Shown piece by piece: positions 42,210 to 51,856 of a stretch of 64,000 nucleotides of DNA. Source of the stretch: Clostridiales bacterium (GTDB lineage Bacteria; Bacillota; Clostridia; Peptostreptococcales; Anaerovoracaceae); contig SVCW01000002.1 of the NCBI GenBank assembly GCA_015058155.1, positions 1 to 64,000 on the forward strand, given 5' to 3'. Within the stretch, counting starts at the first letter, position 1. Every line of letters begins with the position of its first letter. The position numbers and the translations under genes were made by a program. Below the pieces are notes generated by a model. It had not been told where the DNA came from, did not search any database, and was given only the letters and a program-made list of their open reading frames with translations.

Positions 42210-43631
42210 TTACTTAGTTGAAACTTCACCGCTCTTAACTCTGTCAAAGTAACTCTTTGTTTCCTTTGCAACAACGCCTGAAAGAGCAACGAGAGCGATA
42301 AGGTTAGGGAATGCCATGAGACCGTTGAAAATGTCAGCGATTGTCCATACAGCTGATACAGTGAGGAAAGGACCTACGAATACAGCCGCAATGTAGAGCC
42401 ATCTGTAAACCTTAACGATTCCCATCTTTCCACCTGTTAAGTATTCAAGGCTTCGTTCTGCGTAGTAGTCCCATCCGAGGATAGTTGTGAACGCGAAGAA
42501 CATGAGAGCGAGCATAAGGATTACTGAACCAATCTGCGGAGCCCAAGGAAGACCGTTCTGGAACGCATAGCTTGTAATCTGTGAACCTTCAAGTCCGATT
42601 ACATCATTTGCGCCTGTTACCATAATTGTGAGACCTGTCATTGTACATACGATGATAGTGTCTACGAAAGTACCTGTCATTGTAACGAGTCCCTGTCTTA
42701 CAGGTTCGTTTGTCTTAGCTGCTGCAGCTGCGATAGGAGCACTACCGAGACCTGCTTCGTTCGAGAAGATACCTCTTGCAACACCCTTCTGCATAGCTAC
42801 CATCATAGCGCCGAGTGCGCCACCTGCCATAGCTCTGAGACCGAATGCGCTTTCTACGATTTCAACGAGTGCAGCAGGGATTTCCTTAACATGATAGATA
42901 AGGATTGCAACTGCTACTGATACGTATGCTACTGCCATGAAAGGAACGATGATAGTAGTAACGCTTGAAATTCTCTGGATACCACCGATGATTACGAGAG
43001 CTGCGAAAATTGCAACTGCTGCAGCAACGATTACTGTTACCCATGAATAGCTGTTTCCACCAATAGTAAACGCTACCTTCTGAACATTAGGGTCAAATAC
43101 TGTAAGAGCAGCACTTGCGATACCGTTTACCTGAGTAATAGTACCGATACCGAGAAGACCTGCGAGAGCTGCGAAAAGTGCGAATAACTTAGCAAGCCAA
43201 GTCCAGCTCTTTCCCATACCCTTTTCGATGTAGTAGAAAGGTCCGCCAAGTGCATGGCCTTCTGCATCGATTTGTCTGTATTTAACTGCGAGGAGACCTT
43301 CTGAGTACTTAGTAGCCATACCGAGGCATGCTGCCATTACCATCCAGAAAAGAGCTCCAGGACCGCCGGCTGCGATAGCACTTGCTACACCTACGATATT
43401 ACCAGTACCGATTGTAGCAGCCATAGCTGTACAAAGAGCACCAAAGCTTGATACTTCACCTTCACCGCCTTCTTCGTTCTTAACCATGAACTTGAGTGCA
43501 AGGCCGAGCTTTCTGAACTGAAGAAGTCCGATACGGCAAGTGAGTAAGAGGCCTGTACCCATGATAAGCACGATAAGAGGTACGCCCCAGACCATGTCGT
43601 CAATCTTGACCATTAATTCTGTAAAAGTCAT
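42210..43631 (-). CDS. sodium:alanine/glycine symporter (AGCS family)
   Basis: Na+-coupled uptake of alanine or glycine, 473 residues with about eleven hydrophobic segments. TAMAATIGTGNIVGVASAI and GGPGALFWMVMAACLGMATKYSE (the AGCS signature), and IFSNEAGLGSAPIAAAAAKT are visible. ATG at 43631 is preceded by AGAGGA at 9-10 bases; the frame runs on to 43685 without an RBS. The glycine riboswitch upstream (43787-43880) indicates glycine as substrate and regulator. Confidence 0.93.
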   Translation of the reverse strand: MTFTELMVKIDDMVWGVPLIVLIMGTGLLLTCRIGLLQFRKLGLALKFMVKNEEGGEGEVSSFGALCTAMAATIGTGNIVGVASAIAAGGPGALFWMVMAACLGMATKYSEGLLAVKYRQIDAEGHALGGPFYYIEKGMGKSWTWLAKLFALFAALAGLLGIGTITQVNGIASAALTVFDPNVQKVAFTIGGNSYSWVTVIVAAAVAIFAALVIIGGIQRISSVTTIIVPFMAVAYVSVAVAILIYHVKEIPAALVEIVESAFGLRAMAGGALGAMMVAMQKGVARGIFSNEAGLGSAPIAAAAAKTNEPVRQGLVTMTGTFVDTIIVCTMTGLTIMVTGANDVIGLEGSQITSYAFQNGLPWAPQIGSVILMLALMFFAFTTILGWDYYAERSLEYLTGGKMGIVKVYRWLYIAAVFVGPFLTVSAVWTIADIFNGLMAFPNLIALVALSGVVAKETKSYFDRVKSGEVSTK

Positions 43632-43712
43632 AATATTATTTCCTCTCTTGAAATATAAATTTTTAAAGCTGTCAGTGTTCGGCAAATAATTCTTAATTAT
43701 TGCATCTAATGT

Positions 43713-43746
43713 AAAAAAATAAAAAGCCGAGAACTGACCCGACTTT
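43713..43746 (-). terminator. riboswitch expression-platform terminator
   Basis: AAAGTCGGG and CTCGGCTTT (minus strand, two wobble pairs) with a TCAGTT loop, then TTTTTATTTTTTT; lies between the glycine aptamer and the symporter start. Confidence 0.85.
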
Positions 43747-43786
43747 CCAAAGAGATTATACGTATAGACTAAGCATCACCTAGACG

Positions 43787-43880
43787 CTCTGTCCACTTTG
43801 CCTGAGATATCACGAAAGACTTGCTTGGGTTCTTTCGCTTAAACCTTCGGCGTCCCTCTTTTCTGAAGGATCTCTCCAGA
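43787..43880 (-). ncRNA. glycine riboswitch (single aptamer)
   Basis: Minus strand carries GGAGAG (43877-43872), GACGCCGAAGG, and ATCTCAGGCAAA.GGACAGAG ending at 43787, the conserved core of the glycine aptamer. Only one aptamer is complete; GCGTCTAGGTGATGC follows, where singlet riboswitches carry a short ghost-aptamer stem. With the terminator downstream it probably switches the alanine/glycine symporter. Whether glycine turns it on or off is not decided here. Confidence 0.9.
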
Positions 43881-43902
43881 GAGTCAGCTCTGATACAAAA
43901 AT

Positions 43903-43992
43903 GACATGAGTCATAATGGTATCCACTGTTAACGCAATATCAACGCATGTTAATATCATGTTAATAAATTACCATTTTTTATGACTCATGTC
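43903..43992. repeat. long inverted repeat upstream of the glycine riboswitch
   Basis: GACATGAGTCATAATGGTA (43903-43921) is matched by its reverse complement at 43970-43992 with a 4-base T insertion. The 48 bases between them contain ATGTTAAT twice and are AT-rich. Together with the riboswitch this 429-base gap is fully accounted for: FKBP gene end, inverted repeat, aptamer, terminator, symporter RBS. No clear promoter could be fixed inside the repeat. Confidence 0.7.
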
Positions 43993-44060
43993 AAACATTT
44001 TTCACCATTTAACGCTTTATTCAGCTAAAGATGTAATATTCCGACAAATGTACATTTTTG

Positions 44061-44960
44061 CTATTCTGCAACAGGAACAGCATTTTCAACGAGTAAATCA
44101 AGTGCCTGATTTAGGAGTGCAGTCATTTCAAGGCTGTTCTGTACTGACTTGTCGTTGAAATCAAGTCCGTATACTTTCTTGAATTCTTCTTCATCTTCTA
44201 CACCGTAAGTTTCAAGCATAGTATTCTTTGCATTTTCAAGTTCTTCTTCCGATGCTTCGATACCTGCATCTCTCACGAGTGCGTAAAGTGCCATATCCTG
44301 AGCAATCATTGATTCAGCATATGACTGAACATCCGCATCAAATTCTTCTCTTGTTGTTCCCATATCTTCAAGGAACTGATTAAATGTCATACCGTAGTTA
44401 GTAGCATACTGCTTGTAATAGTCTTCCTGCTGCTTAACGATTGATTTGTATTCCTTGTCAGGATACTTGATTACTTCACAGCTTGTGTAGTACTTGTCCC
44501 AGATTACCTGTTCATCAAGTTCTCTTGCTTCTGTGTAGTAGTTGATAGCGTTGATCTTTACTTCAAATACTACTTCCTGCCCTGCCATATCAGGAGCATT
44601 CTTGTAATCTTCAGGGAATGTAAGGTTGAGCTTTACAAAATCTCCAACTGTATGTCCGATGAGTCCGTCTTCAAAACCATCGATAAAAGCACCGCTTCCG
44701 ATAGTGAGATCGTAACTACCTGTTCCACCGTCAAATGCAACTCCATCCTGGAATCCTGCATAGTCAATACTTACAACATCACCCTGCTTTACTTCGAGCT
44801 TGCTTGGTTCATATTCGATTCCGATATATTCACCGATTGTGATGTATTCACTAAGATCATAATCGTAGTCGTAAACTACATTGTTACTTTTGTTTCCGCA
44901 AGCTGCAAATGAAAGAATCATGCAGATTACTAAAACAACACTTAAAATTCTCTTTTTCAT
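44061..44960 (-). CDS. FKBP-type peptidyl-prolyl isomerase lipoprotein
   Basis: A 299-residue lipoprotein: signal peptide with lipobox SFAAC (Cys21), an FKBP domain (~60-140, VSIDYAGFQDGVAFDGGTG and IDGFEDGLIGHTVGD), then a helical trigger-factor-like region (~150-295, YGMTFNQFLEDMGTTREEFD). It probably helps fold exported proteins at the outer membrane surface of the cell. The product resembles the clostridial annotation FKBP-type isomerase/trigger factor. It is 55 bases downstream of the DUF2207 gene, same strand. Confidence 0.87.
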   Translation of the reverse strand: MKKRILSVVLVICMILSFAACGNKSNNVVYDYDYDLSEYITIGEYIGIEYEPSKLEVKQGDVVSIDYAGFQDGVAFDGGTGSYDLTIGSGAFIDGFEDGLIGHTVGDFVKLNLTFPEDYKNAPDMAGQEVVFEVKINAINYYTEARELDEQVIWDKYYTSCEVIKYPDKEYKSIVKQQEDYYKQYATNYGMTFNQFLEDMGTTREEFDADVQSYAESMIAQDMALYALVRDAGIEASEEELENAKNTMLETYGVEDEEEFKKVYGLDFNDKSVQNSLEMTALLNQALDLLVENAVPVAE

Positions 44961-45015
44961 TTTACCCTCTCATATATAAATAATAATTAATGACATTCTT
45001 TATAGGAACTGCGGT

Positions 45016-46971
45016 TTACCAGCCGCCGCCTCCGCCGCCACCGAAGCCGCCGCCTGAGAAGCCTCCTCCTCCGCCGAAGCCGCCGCCTCCGCCGAAATCG
45101 ATGGAGCCGCCATCAGCATCAGCCGGTGGAATAGTAAGCTTTCCAACTGCATCTGCATACCTTTCTATCGAATCCATGAATAAGTACGAATTGAACATCG
45201 TATTACTATATCCGTAGTACCACACCGGAGGTTCGAGTGCAATGCTTTCAAATCGTGATGCCCATTCGTTCGAAAGTCCGAAAACGTATGCGTAAGGGAG
45301 TATTCTGTAAAAATACTCAGGATCGTCGTTTACAAGCATTTCAATTCTCGGGAGCTCTGCAACCCTTATGAACTCCTTGAATCCGAGAAGTCTTCCGAGA
45401 AGCTTTGCGCTTGCATCTGTTCTTTGTTTCATAATCATGGCAAAGATAAATATAGGCACTGAACACAAAAGTGCAACAATCGGTGCCATATAATCACTTC
45501 CAGCAAGTCCGCATGTTGCCATTGTAGAAATAAAGGCCATTATAACAATAATACCACCGGTACATATTGTGAGAATCTGCTTTCCCTTTGAATATGTGTG
45601 ACGTCTGTCATAAGCCATGCATGCAAACATATAACCAAAAATAATAACAAGTGAAACGAGCGGTGCCGTAATATATGATTCAATATGTGCTTTGAGTCCC
45701 GTAAATACAATTGCTGATGCTGCAGGAACTGCAGTAAGCACAAGTGTGAGCATTCTTGAGACGCTTGAACTAGCAGTAAAAAGTTCCTTTGTCGGATCTT
45801 CTCTGTGGTAAGCCCTGAGCTCGTCCTTTGATACATTATAGTAATCCCAGAAGTCTTCCGCGATATCACTTATCGCAACATCGTTACCAGTGCTGAAAAG
45901 CCCGTCAAATATTGTTCTTGCGAAGAATTTATTACCGTAGTAATTTCTTTTCTTGTGAAGATAGAAAACTGACTCTTCTTTTCCGAGAAGCTTTCCGGAA
46001 AGGCCCTTCTTTTCTTCAATTTTTTCCTCAATCGCAAGATATCCCTTGTCAGCAAACCAGATAATCATGGATACGATATCTTCCTTGTCAGCAATACCGT
46101 CAAGTACGAATCCTGCCTCAGCAGGAGTAACATCATCCGGCGGATAGAACTCTACCGTCTTTATTACAAGAGGATCCCTGCCGTAAAGGAACCAGAGAAG
46201 CGCTGCGAGAACAACCGCAAAAGCCATAATGCCATACATAACATATGTCATCCAGTTTGTCGAAGCTACTCCTGTAAAATATCCTTCTTCAAGATCAATC
46301 TGAAGAGTAATACCTTCGTATGCGCTGAGATATTCGCTTGTAATGTTTATTGTATTTCCTTCAACCGTTACAGTTGCTCTTTCTTCATCGGCATATCCGT
46401 AAGGGCCTACATACGCGTAAATACCTTCTTTATCAAAACTCTTCGGCATATTTACAGTTACTTCTGCCCTCTCTATCGCTGTATCCCAGCCCTGAGGAAT
46501 TACATTGTAATAAAATATGTCCTGAAAATCGAGCTCGTCTTCATAAAGTGTGCAGTCGTATGTAATGACGTATTTTAGTTTTCCATGTACTGTGACATTA
46601 CCGTTTCCGATTTTTACAACCTTGTTTCCACTCTCATTTGAAACGTCATATATGTACTCTTCTACATCGATATTCTTTATCGACATGGCACGATTCATTT
46701 CAATGACTTCACCGTTTTCTTCAAGGTATGCAGTTCCGCGAAGCGGGATATATCTGTAGATACCGTGAATCGGTGCATATGTATCTATAATGATTTCTTC
46801 TCTTACACTTAAAGTATTGTCTTCATGCACGTCAATCGTCACACTATATTCAGGTGTTGTGAAAGTTGAATATGCACAAGAAACATCCGTAGCACCCGAT
46901 AAAATAACGAGCACTACGGCTAATATTATAAGAAAAGATGAAATTTTTCTTTTAGAATTCAACGTTGACAT
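45016..46971 (-). CDS. DUF2207 membrane protein with Gly-rich tail
   Basis: A 651-residue membrane protein: signal peptide/TM (~11-30), an exported beta-rich DUF2207 domain (~35-240), TM (~247-270), a cytoplasmic part (~270-400), two to three more helices (~400-510), and a C-terminal tail of alternating Gly-rich GGGGGFGG-type repeats ending in Trp. This matches the widespread DUF2207 partner of LemA. The start overlaps lemA by 20 bases. Function of the pair is unknown, possibly envelope stress or secretion. Confidence 0.85.
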   Translation of the reverse strand: MSTLNSKRKISSFLIILAVVLVILSGATDVSCAYSTFTTPEYSVTIDVHEDNTLSVREEIIIDTYAPIHGIYRYIPLRGTAYLEENGEVIEMNRAMSIKNIDVEEYIYDVSNESGNKVVKIGNGNVTVHGKLKYVITYDCTLYEDELDFQDIFYYNVIPQGWDTAIERAEVTVNMPKSFDKEGIYAYVGPYGYADEERATVTVEGNTINITSEYLSAYEGITLQIDLEEGYFTGVASTNWMTYVMYGIMAFAVVLAALLWFLYGRDPLVIKTVEFYPPDDVTPAEAGFVLDGIADKEDIVSMIIWFADKGYLAIEEKIEEKKGLSGKLLGKEESVFYLHKKRNYYGNKFFARTIFDGLFSTGNDVAISDIAEDFWDYYNVSKDELRAYHREDPTKELFTASSSVSRMLTLVLTAVPAASAIVFTGLKAHIESYITAPLVSLVIIFGYMFACMAYDRRHTYSKGKQILTICTGGIIVIMAFISTMATCGLAGSDYMAPIVALLCSVPIFIFAMIMKQRTDASAKLLGRLLGFKEFIRVAELPRIEMLVNDDPEYFYRILPYAYVFGLSNEWASRFESIALEPPVWYYGYSNTMFNSYLFMDSIERYADAVGKLTIPPADADGGSIDFGGGGGFGGGGGFSGGGFGGGGGGGW

Positions 46972-47518
46972 TGTTTCTCTTTTCTGAATTACTTACTTCG
47001 AAATAAGGTCTGTGCTTGAACTTGAGCATCTTAGCGTAAACAATTGTAGGGAACTGCTTGATTCTTGTGTTGTATTCTCTTACTGTTCCATTGTAGTAAG
47101 TTCTTGCGTGAGCAATGTCATCTTCAATCTTGATGAGCTGATCCTGGAACTTAACAAAGTTCTTGTTTGCCTGAAGTTCAGGATAGTTTTCCGCTACAGC
47201 GAAAAGGCCATGAAGAGCATCAGTGATATCATTTTCGCTCTGAAGTCTGCTAGTCCATGAGTTTGCACTCCATGCAGCATTACGAGCTTCGATAACCTGA
47301 GTAAGAGTTTCTTCTTCGTGTGCTGCTGAACCCTTTACTGTATTTACGAGATTTGGAATTAAGTCATATCTCTTTTCAAGATGTACGTCCATAACTGCAA
47401 AAGCTTCGTCAACATGTGCCTTAAGCTTTACGAGACGGTTGTAGCAGTTTGAGAACCAAATAGCACAAACTGTAAGTGCTATTGCGTAAGCCATCATACC
47501 GATAGGGCTACTAAACAT
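46952..47518 (-). CDS. LemA family protein
   Basis: A 188-residue LemA protein: N-terminal transmembrane segment (~5-25) and a long helical domain with VDEAFAVMDVHLEKRYDLIPNLVNTVKG, TQVIEARNAAW and YYNGTVREYNTRIKQFP, the most conserved parts. RBS AGGAGG precedes ATG. Translationally coupled to the DUF2207 gene. Family role unknown; a peripheral bundle scaffold at the membrane is the common view. Confidence 0.93.
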   Translation of the reverse strand: MFSSPIGMMAYAIALTVCAIWFSNCYNRLVKLKAHVDEAFAVMDVHLEKRYDLIPNLVNTVKGSAAHEEETLTQVIEARNAAWSANSWTSRLQSENDITDALHGLFAVAENYPELQANKNFVKFQDQLIKIEDDIAHARTYYNGTVREYNTRIKQFPTIVYAKMLKFKHRPYFEVSNSEKRNNVNVEF

Positions 47519-47540
47519 AAAAATTACCTCCTAAATTGCA

Positions 47541-48212
47541 TTAACTACTAATATTCCAATTAACGGCACCCAAACCGTTTGCTTCGAGAAAAGCATTTGC
47601 TCTTGAGAAATACTTTCCGCCGAAGAATCCGTTATATGCGGATAATGGTGACGGATGAGCTCCGGTAATTATAAAGTGTTTCGGATTAGTGATGAGCTGT
47701 GCCTTTGCTTTTGCATTTGCACCCCAGAGAATGAACACAACAGGTTCTTCCCTTTCGTTAAGAAGTTCTATCACTCTGTCCGTGAATTTTTCCCATCCTT
47801 TTCCTTTGTGGGAATTTGCAGCACTCTTTCTTACCGTGAGTACTGCGTTCAGAAGGAGCACACCGTTTTCTGCCCATTCTGTCAGGCATCCGTGACCGGG
47901 TGTTTCAATCCCGAGGTCGCTTTTGAGCTCCTTATATATGTTGACAAGCGATGGCGGCACCTTTACACCTTTCTGTACTGAAAAGCAGAGTCCGTGCGCT
48001 TGTTCTGGTTCATGATACGGATCCTGACCGATGATAACTACCTTGACATCACTATAGGCTGTGTATTTAAGTGCATTAAAGATATTGTACATATCAGGAT
48101 ACACAGTCTGAGTTCTGTATTCCTGAGCAAGAAACTTTCTGAGCTCCAGATAATATTCTTTTTCAAACTCTCCCTCAAGGATGTGATCCCAGTCATTTCC
48201 GATGTTAACCAT
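47541..48212 (-). CDS. ung: uracil-DNA glycosylase
   Basis: Family 1 UDG, removes uracil from DNA by base excision. Water-activating motif [16 protein letters not shown] with Asp64, the uracil-stacking [12 protein letters not shown] and the DNA-intercalating [18 protein letters not shown] loop are complete; 223 residues. It lies 8 bases from the PFL-family gene and 22 from lemA, all on the same strand. Confidence 0.96.
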   Translation of the reverse strand: MVNIGNDWDHILEGEFEKEYYLELRKFLAQEYRTQTVYPDMYNIFNALKYTAYSDVKVVIIGQDPYHEPEQAHGLCFSVQKGVKVPPSLVNIYKELKSDLGIETPGHGCLTEWAENGVLLLNAVLTVRKSAANSHKGKGWEKFTDRVIELLNEREEPVVFILWGANAKAKAQLITNPKHFIITGAHPSPLSAYNGFFGGKYFSRANAFLEANGLGAVNWNISS

Positions 48213-48220
48213 AATTTCTC

Positions 48221-49579
48221 CTAGTTCTTGAGACTCTGGAGTGGCGCAGGAATTCTTCCGCCACGATTTATCATAACTGAAGGTGATTTCATATTTACCT
48301 TCATGATAGGACCTGATCCGAGAAGTCCTCCGAATTCAAGTTCTTCGCCTTCCTTAAGTCCTATAGCAGGAATAACTCTTACTGCTGTAGTCTTTGAGTT
48401 AACCATACCGATGGCTGCTTCGTCAGCGATGATTGCAGAAATAGTTTCAGGTGTTGATTCACCAGGGATTACAATCATATCAAGTCCTACTGAACATACA
48501 GCTGTCATTGCCTCAAGTTTTTCGATTGTGAGTACGCCATTTCTTGCTGCATCGATCATTCCGGCATCTTCAGTTACAGGAATGAATGCTCCCGAAAGTC
48601 CGCCTACAGCTGATGATGCCATAACTCCGCCCTTCTTTACAGCGTCGTTGAGCATAGCGAGTGCAGCTGTTGTTCCAGGTCCTCCAACCTGTTCAAGACC
48701 GATTTCTTCAAGAATGTGAGCAACTGAATCGCCTACTGCAGGAGTCGGTGCAAGTGAAAGGTCGATGATACCAAATGGCACTCCGAGCATCTTGCTCGCT
48801 TCACTTCCTACAAGCTGTCCCATACGAGTAATCTTGAACGCAGTCTTTTTGATAGTATCTGCGATTTCGTTAAGGGTTGCATCCTTTGGCATCTTAGCAA
48901 GAACCGCTCTTACTACACCGGGACCTGAAACACCTACGTTGAGTACGCAGTCAGGTTCTCCCGGACCGTGAAATGCTCCTGCCATGAACGGATTATCTTC
49001 AGGCGCATTACAGAATACTACAAGCTTTGCTGCTCCGATACACTGTCTTTCCTTAGTGAGTTCAGCAGTTTCTCTTACAACCTGTCCCATGAGCTTTACA
49101 GCGTCCATATTGATTCCGGCTTTTGTGCTTCCCACGTTGATTGATGAGCATACGAAATCAGTTTCTGCGAGTGCTCTTGGAATAGATTCAATAAGTTCGA
49201 TATCTCCTGCTGAGAAACCTTTCTGTACGAGAGCTGAGTAGCCGCCGATGAAATTAACGCCTACATCCTTTGCAACTCTGTCGAGAGTCTTTGCATATTT
49301 AACAGGGTCTCCTCCGCTTGCTGCAACAAGCATTGCGATAGGAGTAACTGAAATTCTCTTGTTTACGATTGGAATACCGTACTTCTTTTCAATGAACTCG
49401 CCTGTTTTTACGAGATCTTTTGCAAGACGGTAAATCTTGTTATATACCTTTTCACATGACTTATCGATATCTGCATCAGCACAATCGAGAAGTGAAATAC
49501 CCATAGTGATTGTACGAACGTCCAGATTATCGTTCTGTATCATGTTTATCGTTTCAAGTATGTCTGTTGTGTTAAGCAT
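48221..49579 (-). CDS. PFL family protein (DUF711)
   Basis: A 452-residue PFL/DUF711 protein, related in fold to pyruvate formate-lyase-type barrels but with no glycyl-radical motif visible. [40 protein letters not shown] and [19 protein letters not shown] are family landmarks. In Firmicutes it is almost always next to a small ACT-domain gene, as here (29-base gap), suggesting an amino-acid-responsive pair; the reaction is unknown. Confidence 0.9.
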   Translation of the reverse strand: MLNTTDILETINMIQNDNLDVRTITMGISLLDCADADIDKSCEKVYNKIYRLAKDLVKTGEFIEKKYGIPIVNKRISVTPIAMLVAASGGDPVKYAKTLDRVAKDVGVNFIGGYSALVQKGFSAGDIELIESIPRALAETDFVCSSINVGSTKAGINMDAVKLMGQVVRETAELTKERQCIGAAKLVVFCNAPEDNPFMAGAFHGPGEPDCVLNVGVSGPGVVRAVLAKMPKDATLNEIADTIKKTAFKITRMGQLVGSEASKMLGVPFGIIDLSLAPTPAVGDSVAHILEEIGLEQVGGPGTTAALAMLNDAVKKGGVMASSAVGGLSGAFIPVTEDAGMIDAARNGVLTIEKLEAMTAVCSVGLDMIVIPGESTPETISAIIADEAAIGMVNSKTTAVRVIPAIGLKEGEELEFGGLLGSGPIMKVNMKSPSVMINRGGRIPAPLQSLKN

Positions 49580-49608
49580 GATGTCTTATTCTCCTTTCGT
49601 ACCCGAAA

Positions 49609-49872
49609 CTAGATTCTGTGCATTGAATTGAAAATATCTTCATGCATTACGTGGATAATCATTTCAGGAACATTCTTTGCAAGTCTTGCTCTGAGTTCAT
49701 CAAGATCACAATTCATCTTGTCTATTTCAATAATCATTATCATTGCAAAATAATCCTGAAGTACGCTCTGTGTAACTTCAAGTACATTAGCATTTGCTTC
49801 TGCGCATGTTGTTGATACTCTGGCGAGTAAACCTACCATATCTTTACCTATTACAGTGATAACAGCTTTCAT
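49609..49872 (-). CDS. ACT domain protein (PFL partner)
   Basis: An 87-residue single ACT domain (UPF0237 family), with AVITVIGKDMVGLLARVSTTCAEANANVLEV then a second beta-alpha half. ACT domains bind amino acids or small effectors as dimers. Its place before the PFL gene suggests it regulates or forms a complex with that protein. No DNA-binding domain. Confidence 0.9.
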   Translation of the reverse strand: MKAVITVIGKDMVGLLARVSTTCAEANANVLEVTQSVLQDYFAMIMIIEIDKMNCDLDELRARLAKNVPEMIIHVMHEDIFNSMHRI

Positions 49873-49919
49873 TTTTTATTTCCTTTCGTCATTCCTAAAA
49901 AAGTGCATAATATAATATT

Positions 49920-50993
49920 TTATTTTACCACAACAAGCTCCCCGTCTGCAAGGGTATTGTCCTTTTCGTATCTAATATTGAGCCATAGATATTCGTTTTC
50001 AAAATACTTCTTGTTTACGCCTTTGTGGCCTATTATGTTTGAAAAATCTCTCGAGTTTGAAATAACTTTTATAAGCGGGCAAAGCGATGGCGGATCTTCA
50101 TCCCAGTAACCTTTTGAGACTGCATCCGGAAACATTTCTTTTATTCTTTCATCAATCTTTTCCTTTGCAATCGCGCCTTCTACAAGCTGTCTGAAAGCAG
50201 GATGATATGAGTTTCCTATTACGGCACTGTCTTCGCCGTCTCCATCGTTTATAAGGTCAGTACTCTTAAGACCAACTCTTATTACGTTGATGCCTGCGCC
50301 AGTAAGAATTTTGTACATTTCAGCAACTGTCACAACCATTTCATCGTGATTTTCAGGAGTATACTCACCGCGCTTATACATTTCGTAAAGCTCTGTATCT
50401 TTTAAAATAACTGTAGGATAGAGTCTTGCAATTTCAGGACCTATTTCAACAGTTTTCCTTGCTGATTCAATTGATTTTTCGCGGTTATCAAGAGGAAGTC
50501 CTATCATAAGCTGGATTCCGAGAGTAAAGCCGTACTCGCGGATAAGCGTACATGCATCATAAACCGCTTTTACACTGTGGCCTCTGTTTGACGCAAGAAG
50601 CACCTCTTCATCAAACGACTGAACACCGAGCTCAATTACATCAACATCGTACTTTCTGAGATTATCAAGAATCCTTCTGTCGATATAATCCGGTCTTGTT
50701 GAAAGATGTATCCTGTCAATTTTTCCGGCATCTTTATATTTCTTTGCAACCTCAAGAAAAGCCGACTGTTCTTCGATTGGAATACCTGTAAAGCTACCGC
50801 CGAAAAAAGCAATCTCTATTTCTTCAAGACCTCTTCCTTCAAGTGTCGGAAGGTACTCATTTATTATCTTTTCAACATCTTCAGGGTAAACATCCGCAGT
50901 CCTTGCCGTTATGGCCTTCTGGTTACAGAAAACACAGTCGTTAGGACAGCCCTTGTGCGGTATGAATACCGGGATTATTGCATGTTTCTTCAT
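49920..50993 (-). CDS. radical SAM protein (Elp3/YhcC-like)
   Basis: A 357-residue radical SAM enzyme. The cluster motif C-x3-C-x2-C is Cys16, Cys20, Cys23 (GCPNDCVFCNQK), followed by FFGGSFTGI and an Elp3-type barrel with HLSTRPDYID and ELGVQSFDEEVL. No GNAT domain follows, so it is an Elp3-fold relative like YhcC rather than the tRNA uridine-34 enzyme. Start overlaps the upstream gene by ATGA. Substrate unknown. Confidence 0.88.
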   Translation of the reverse strand: MKKHAIIPVFIPHKGCPNDCVFCNQKAITARTADVYPEDVEKIINEYLPTLEGRGLEEIEIAFFGGSFTGIPIEEQSAFLEVAKKYKDAGKIDRIHLSTRPDYIDRRILDNLRKYDVDVIELGVQSFDEEVLLASNRGHSVKAVYDACTLIREYGFTLGIQLMIGLPLDNREKSIESARKTVEIGPEIARLYPTVILKDTELYEMYKRGEYTPENHDEMVVTVAEMYKILTGAGINVIRVGLKSTDLINDGDGEDSAVIGNSYHPAFRQLVEGAIAKEKIDERIKEMFPDAVSKGYWDEDPPSLCPLIKVISNSRDFSNIIGHKGVNKKYFENEYLWLNIRYEKDNTLADGELVVVK

Positions 50994-51760
50994 AATATTT
51001 CCTCTGTTATGATACTTCCTATATCAGTAAGCGGGTAATCAAAATACTTGATTCCGAGTCCCGCATCTTTAATAAAATCATTTATCTTATCGTAGTCCGG
51101 ATGCTTTGATATATCACCGTTAAAGACTATTGTGTCACCTACTCTTCCGCTTGCTCCTCCGATAAAACCATTTGGGAAACCAGGAAGATGTACATAGCCG
51201 GGAGCGATTTTAAGAACTTTTATTCTTCTTCTGTCAAAATCATCTCTTGCTTTTAATCTTTCTTCGCCCTTTCCTCTTCCTATGGCATTACGTTCCCTGT
51301 ACATCGCAAGTTCTACTGATTTTCTGATGCCTTCATCTTCCGTAATGATATGTGTTTCATCAACTACCACAATATTGCACTTCGTATACCCCTGTTTTGT
51401 ATGAATCTCAACCATATCAGACGAGTAGTTCTCCTTGATGTACTTATGTGCCGTATTAAGAAGATCAGGCGATGTATATTTCAGGTTGTGTATAAAATAC
51501 CTGCCGCAGATTGCCGCATTGTAAATAATGTTCTCAGGATATCTGAATCCGAGTTTTTCTGTGTCACCATGGAAAACAGTTGCTTCACTTCCTGCCCCGA
51601 GCCTTGTCATATATATATCAGGATGAGCTGATACTTCGCTATACACTTTATCAGTTTTCCTTATAATCCTTACATCGTAACCTTCTTCCTTAAGAAAACT
51701 TGTAAGTTCCTCAGATGCGAGCTCAGAAACGTATGCAGTTTTTGCAGTATGACATTCCAT
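50990..51760 (-). CDS. DUF6873-like protein, possible GME fold
   Basis: A 256-residue protein, resembling entries called DUF6873 (guanidino-modifying-enzyme fold). GAGSEATVFHGDTEKLGF, CNIVVVDETHIITEDEGI, APGYVHLPGFPNGFIGGASG and VFNGDISKHPDYD are its conserved-looking stretches; in GME enzymes Cys/His/Asp acids act on arginine-like groups, but I cannot assign the full catalytic set. ATG at 51760 has GGAGG 8 bases upstream. It couples by ATGA overlap to the radical SAM gene, so the two products likely cooperate. Confidence 0.65.
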   Translation of the reverse strand: MECHTAKTAYVSELASEELTSFLKEEGYDVRIIRKTDKVYSEVSAHPDIYMTRLGAGSEATVFHGDTEKLGFRYPENIIYNAAICGRYFIHNLKYTSPDLLNTAHKYIKENYSSDMVEIHTKQGYTKCNIVVVDETHIITEDEGIRKSVELAMYRERNAIGRGKGEERLKARDDFDRRRIKVLKIAPGYVHLPGFPNGFIGGASGRVGDTIVFNGDISKHPDYDKINDFIKDAGLGIKYFDYPLTDIGSIITEEIL

Positions 51761-51804
51761 TACCTGCACCTCCCTTTACTTCCTTAAGAATACCACAAAC
51801 ACTC

Positions 51805-51844
51805 AAAAAAACAAGAAAACCACGTGTATTTTCACATGGTTTTC
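51805..51844 (-). terminator. intrinsic terminator of DUF554 gene
   Basis: Arms GAAAACCACGTG/CACATGGTTTTC (one wobble), then TTGTTTTTTT on the minus strand. Confidence 0.88.
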
Positions 51845-51856
51845 ATTAAAAGAATC

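Noticed and set aside
44990-45217. Plus-strand proline-rich reading frame
   Set aside because: It is the antisense of the Gly-rich tail of the DUF2207 protein and has no RBS.
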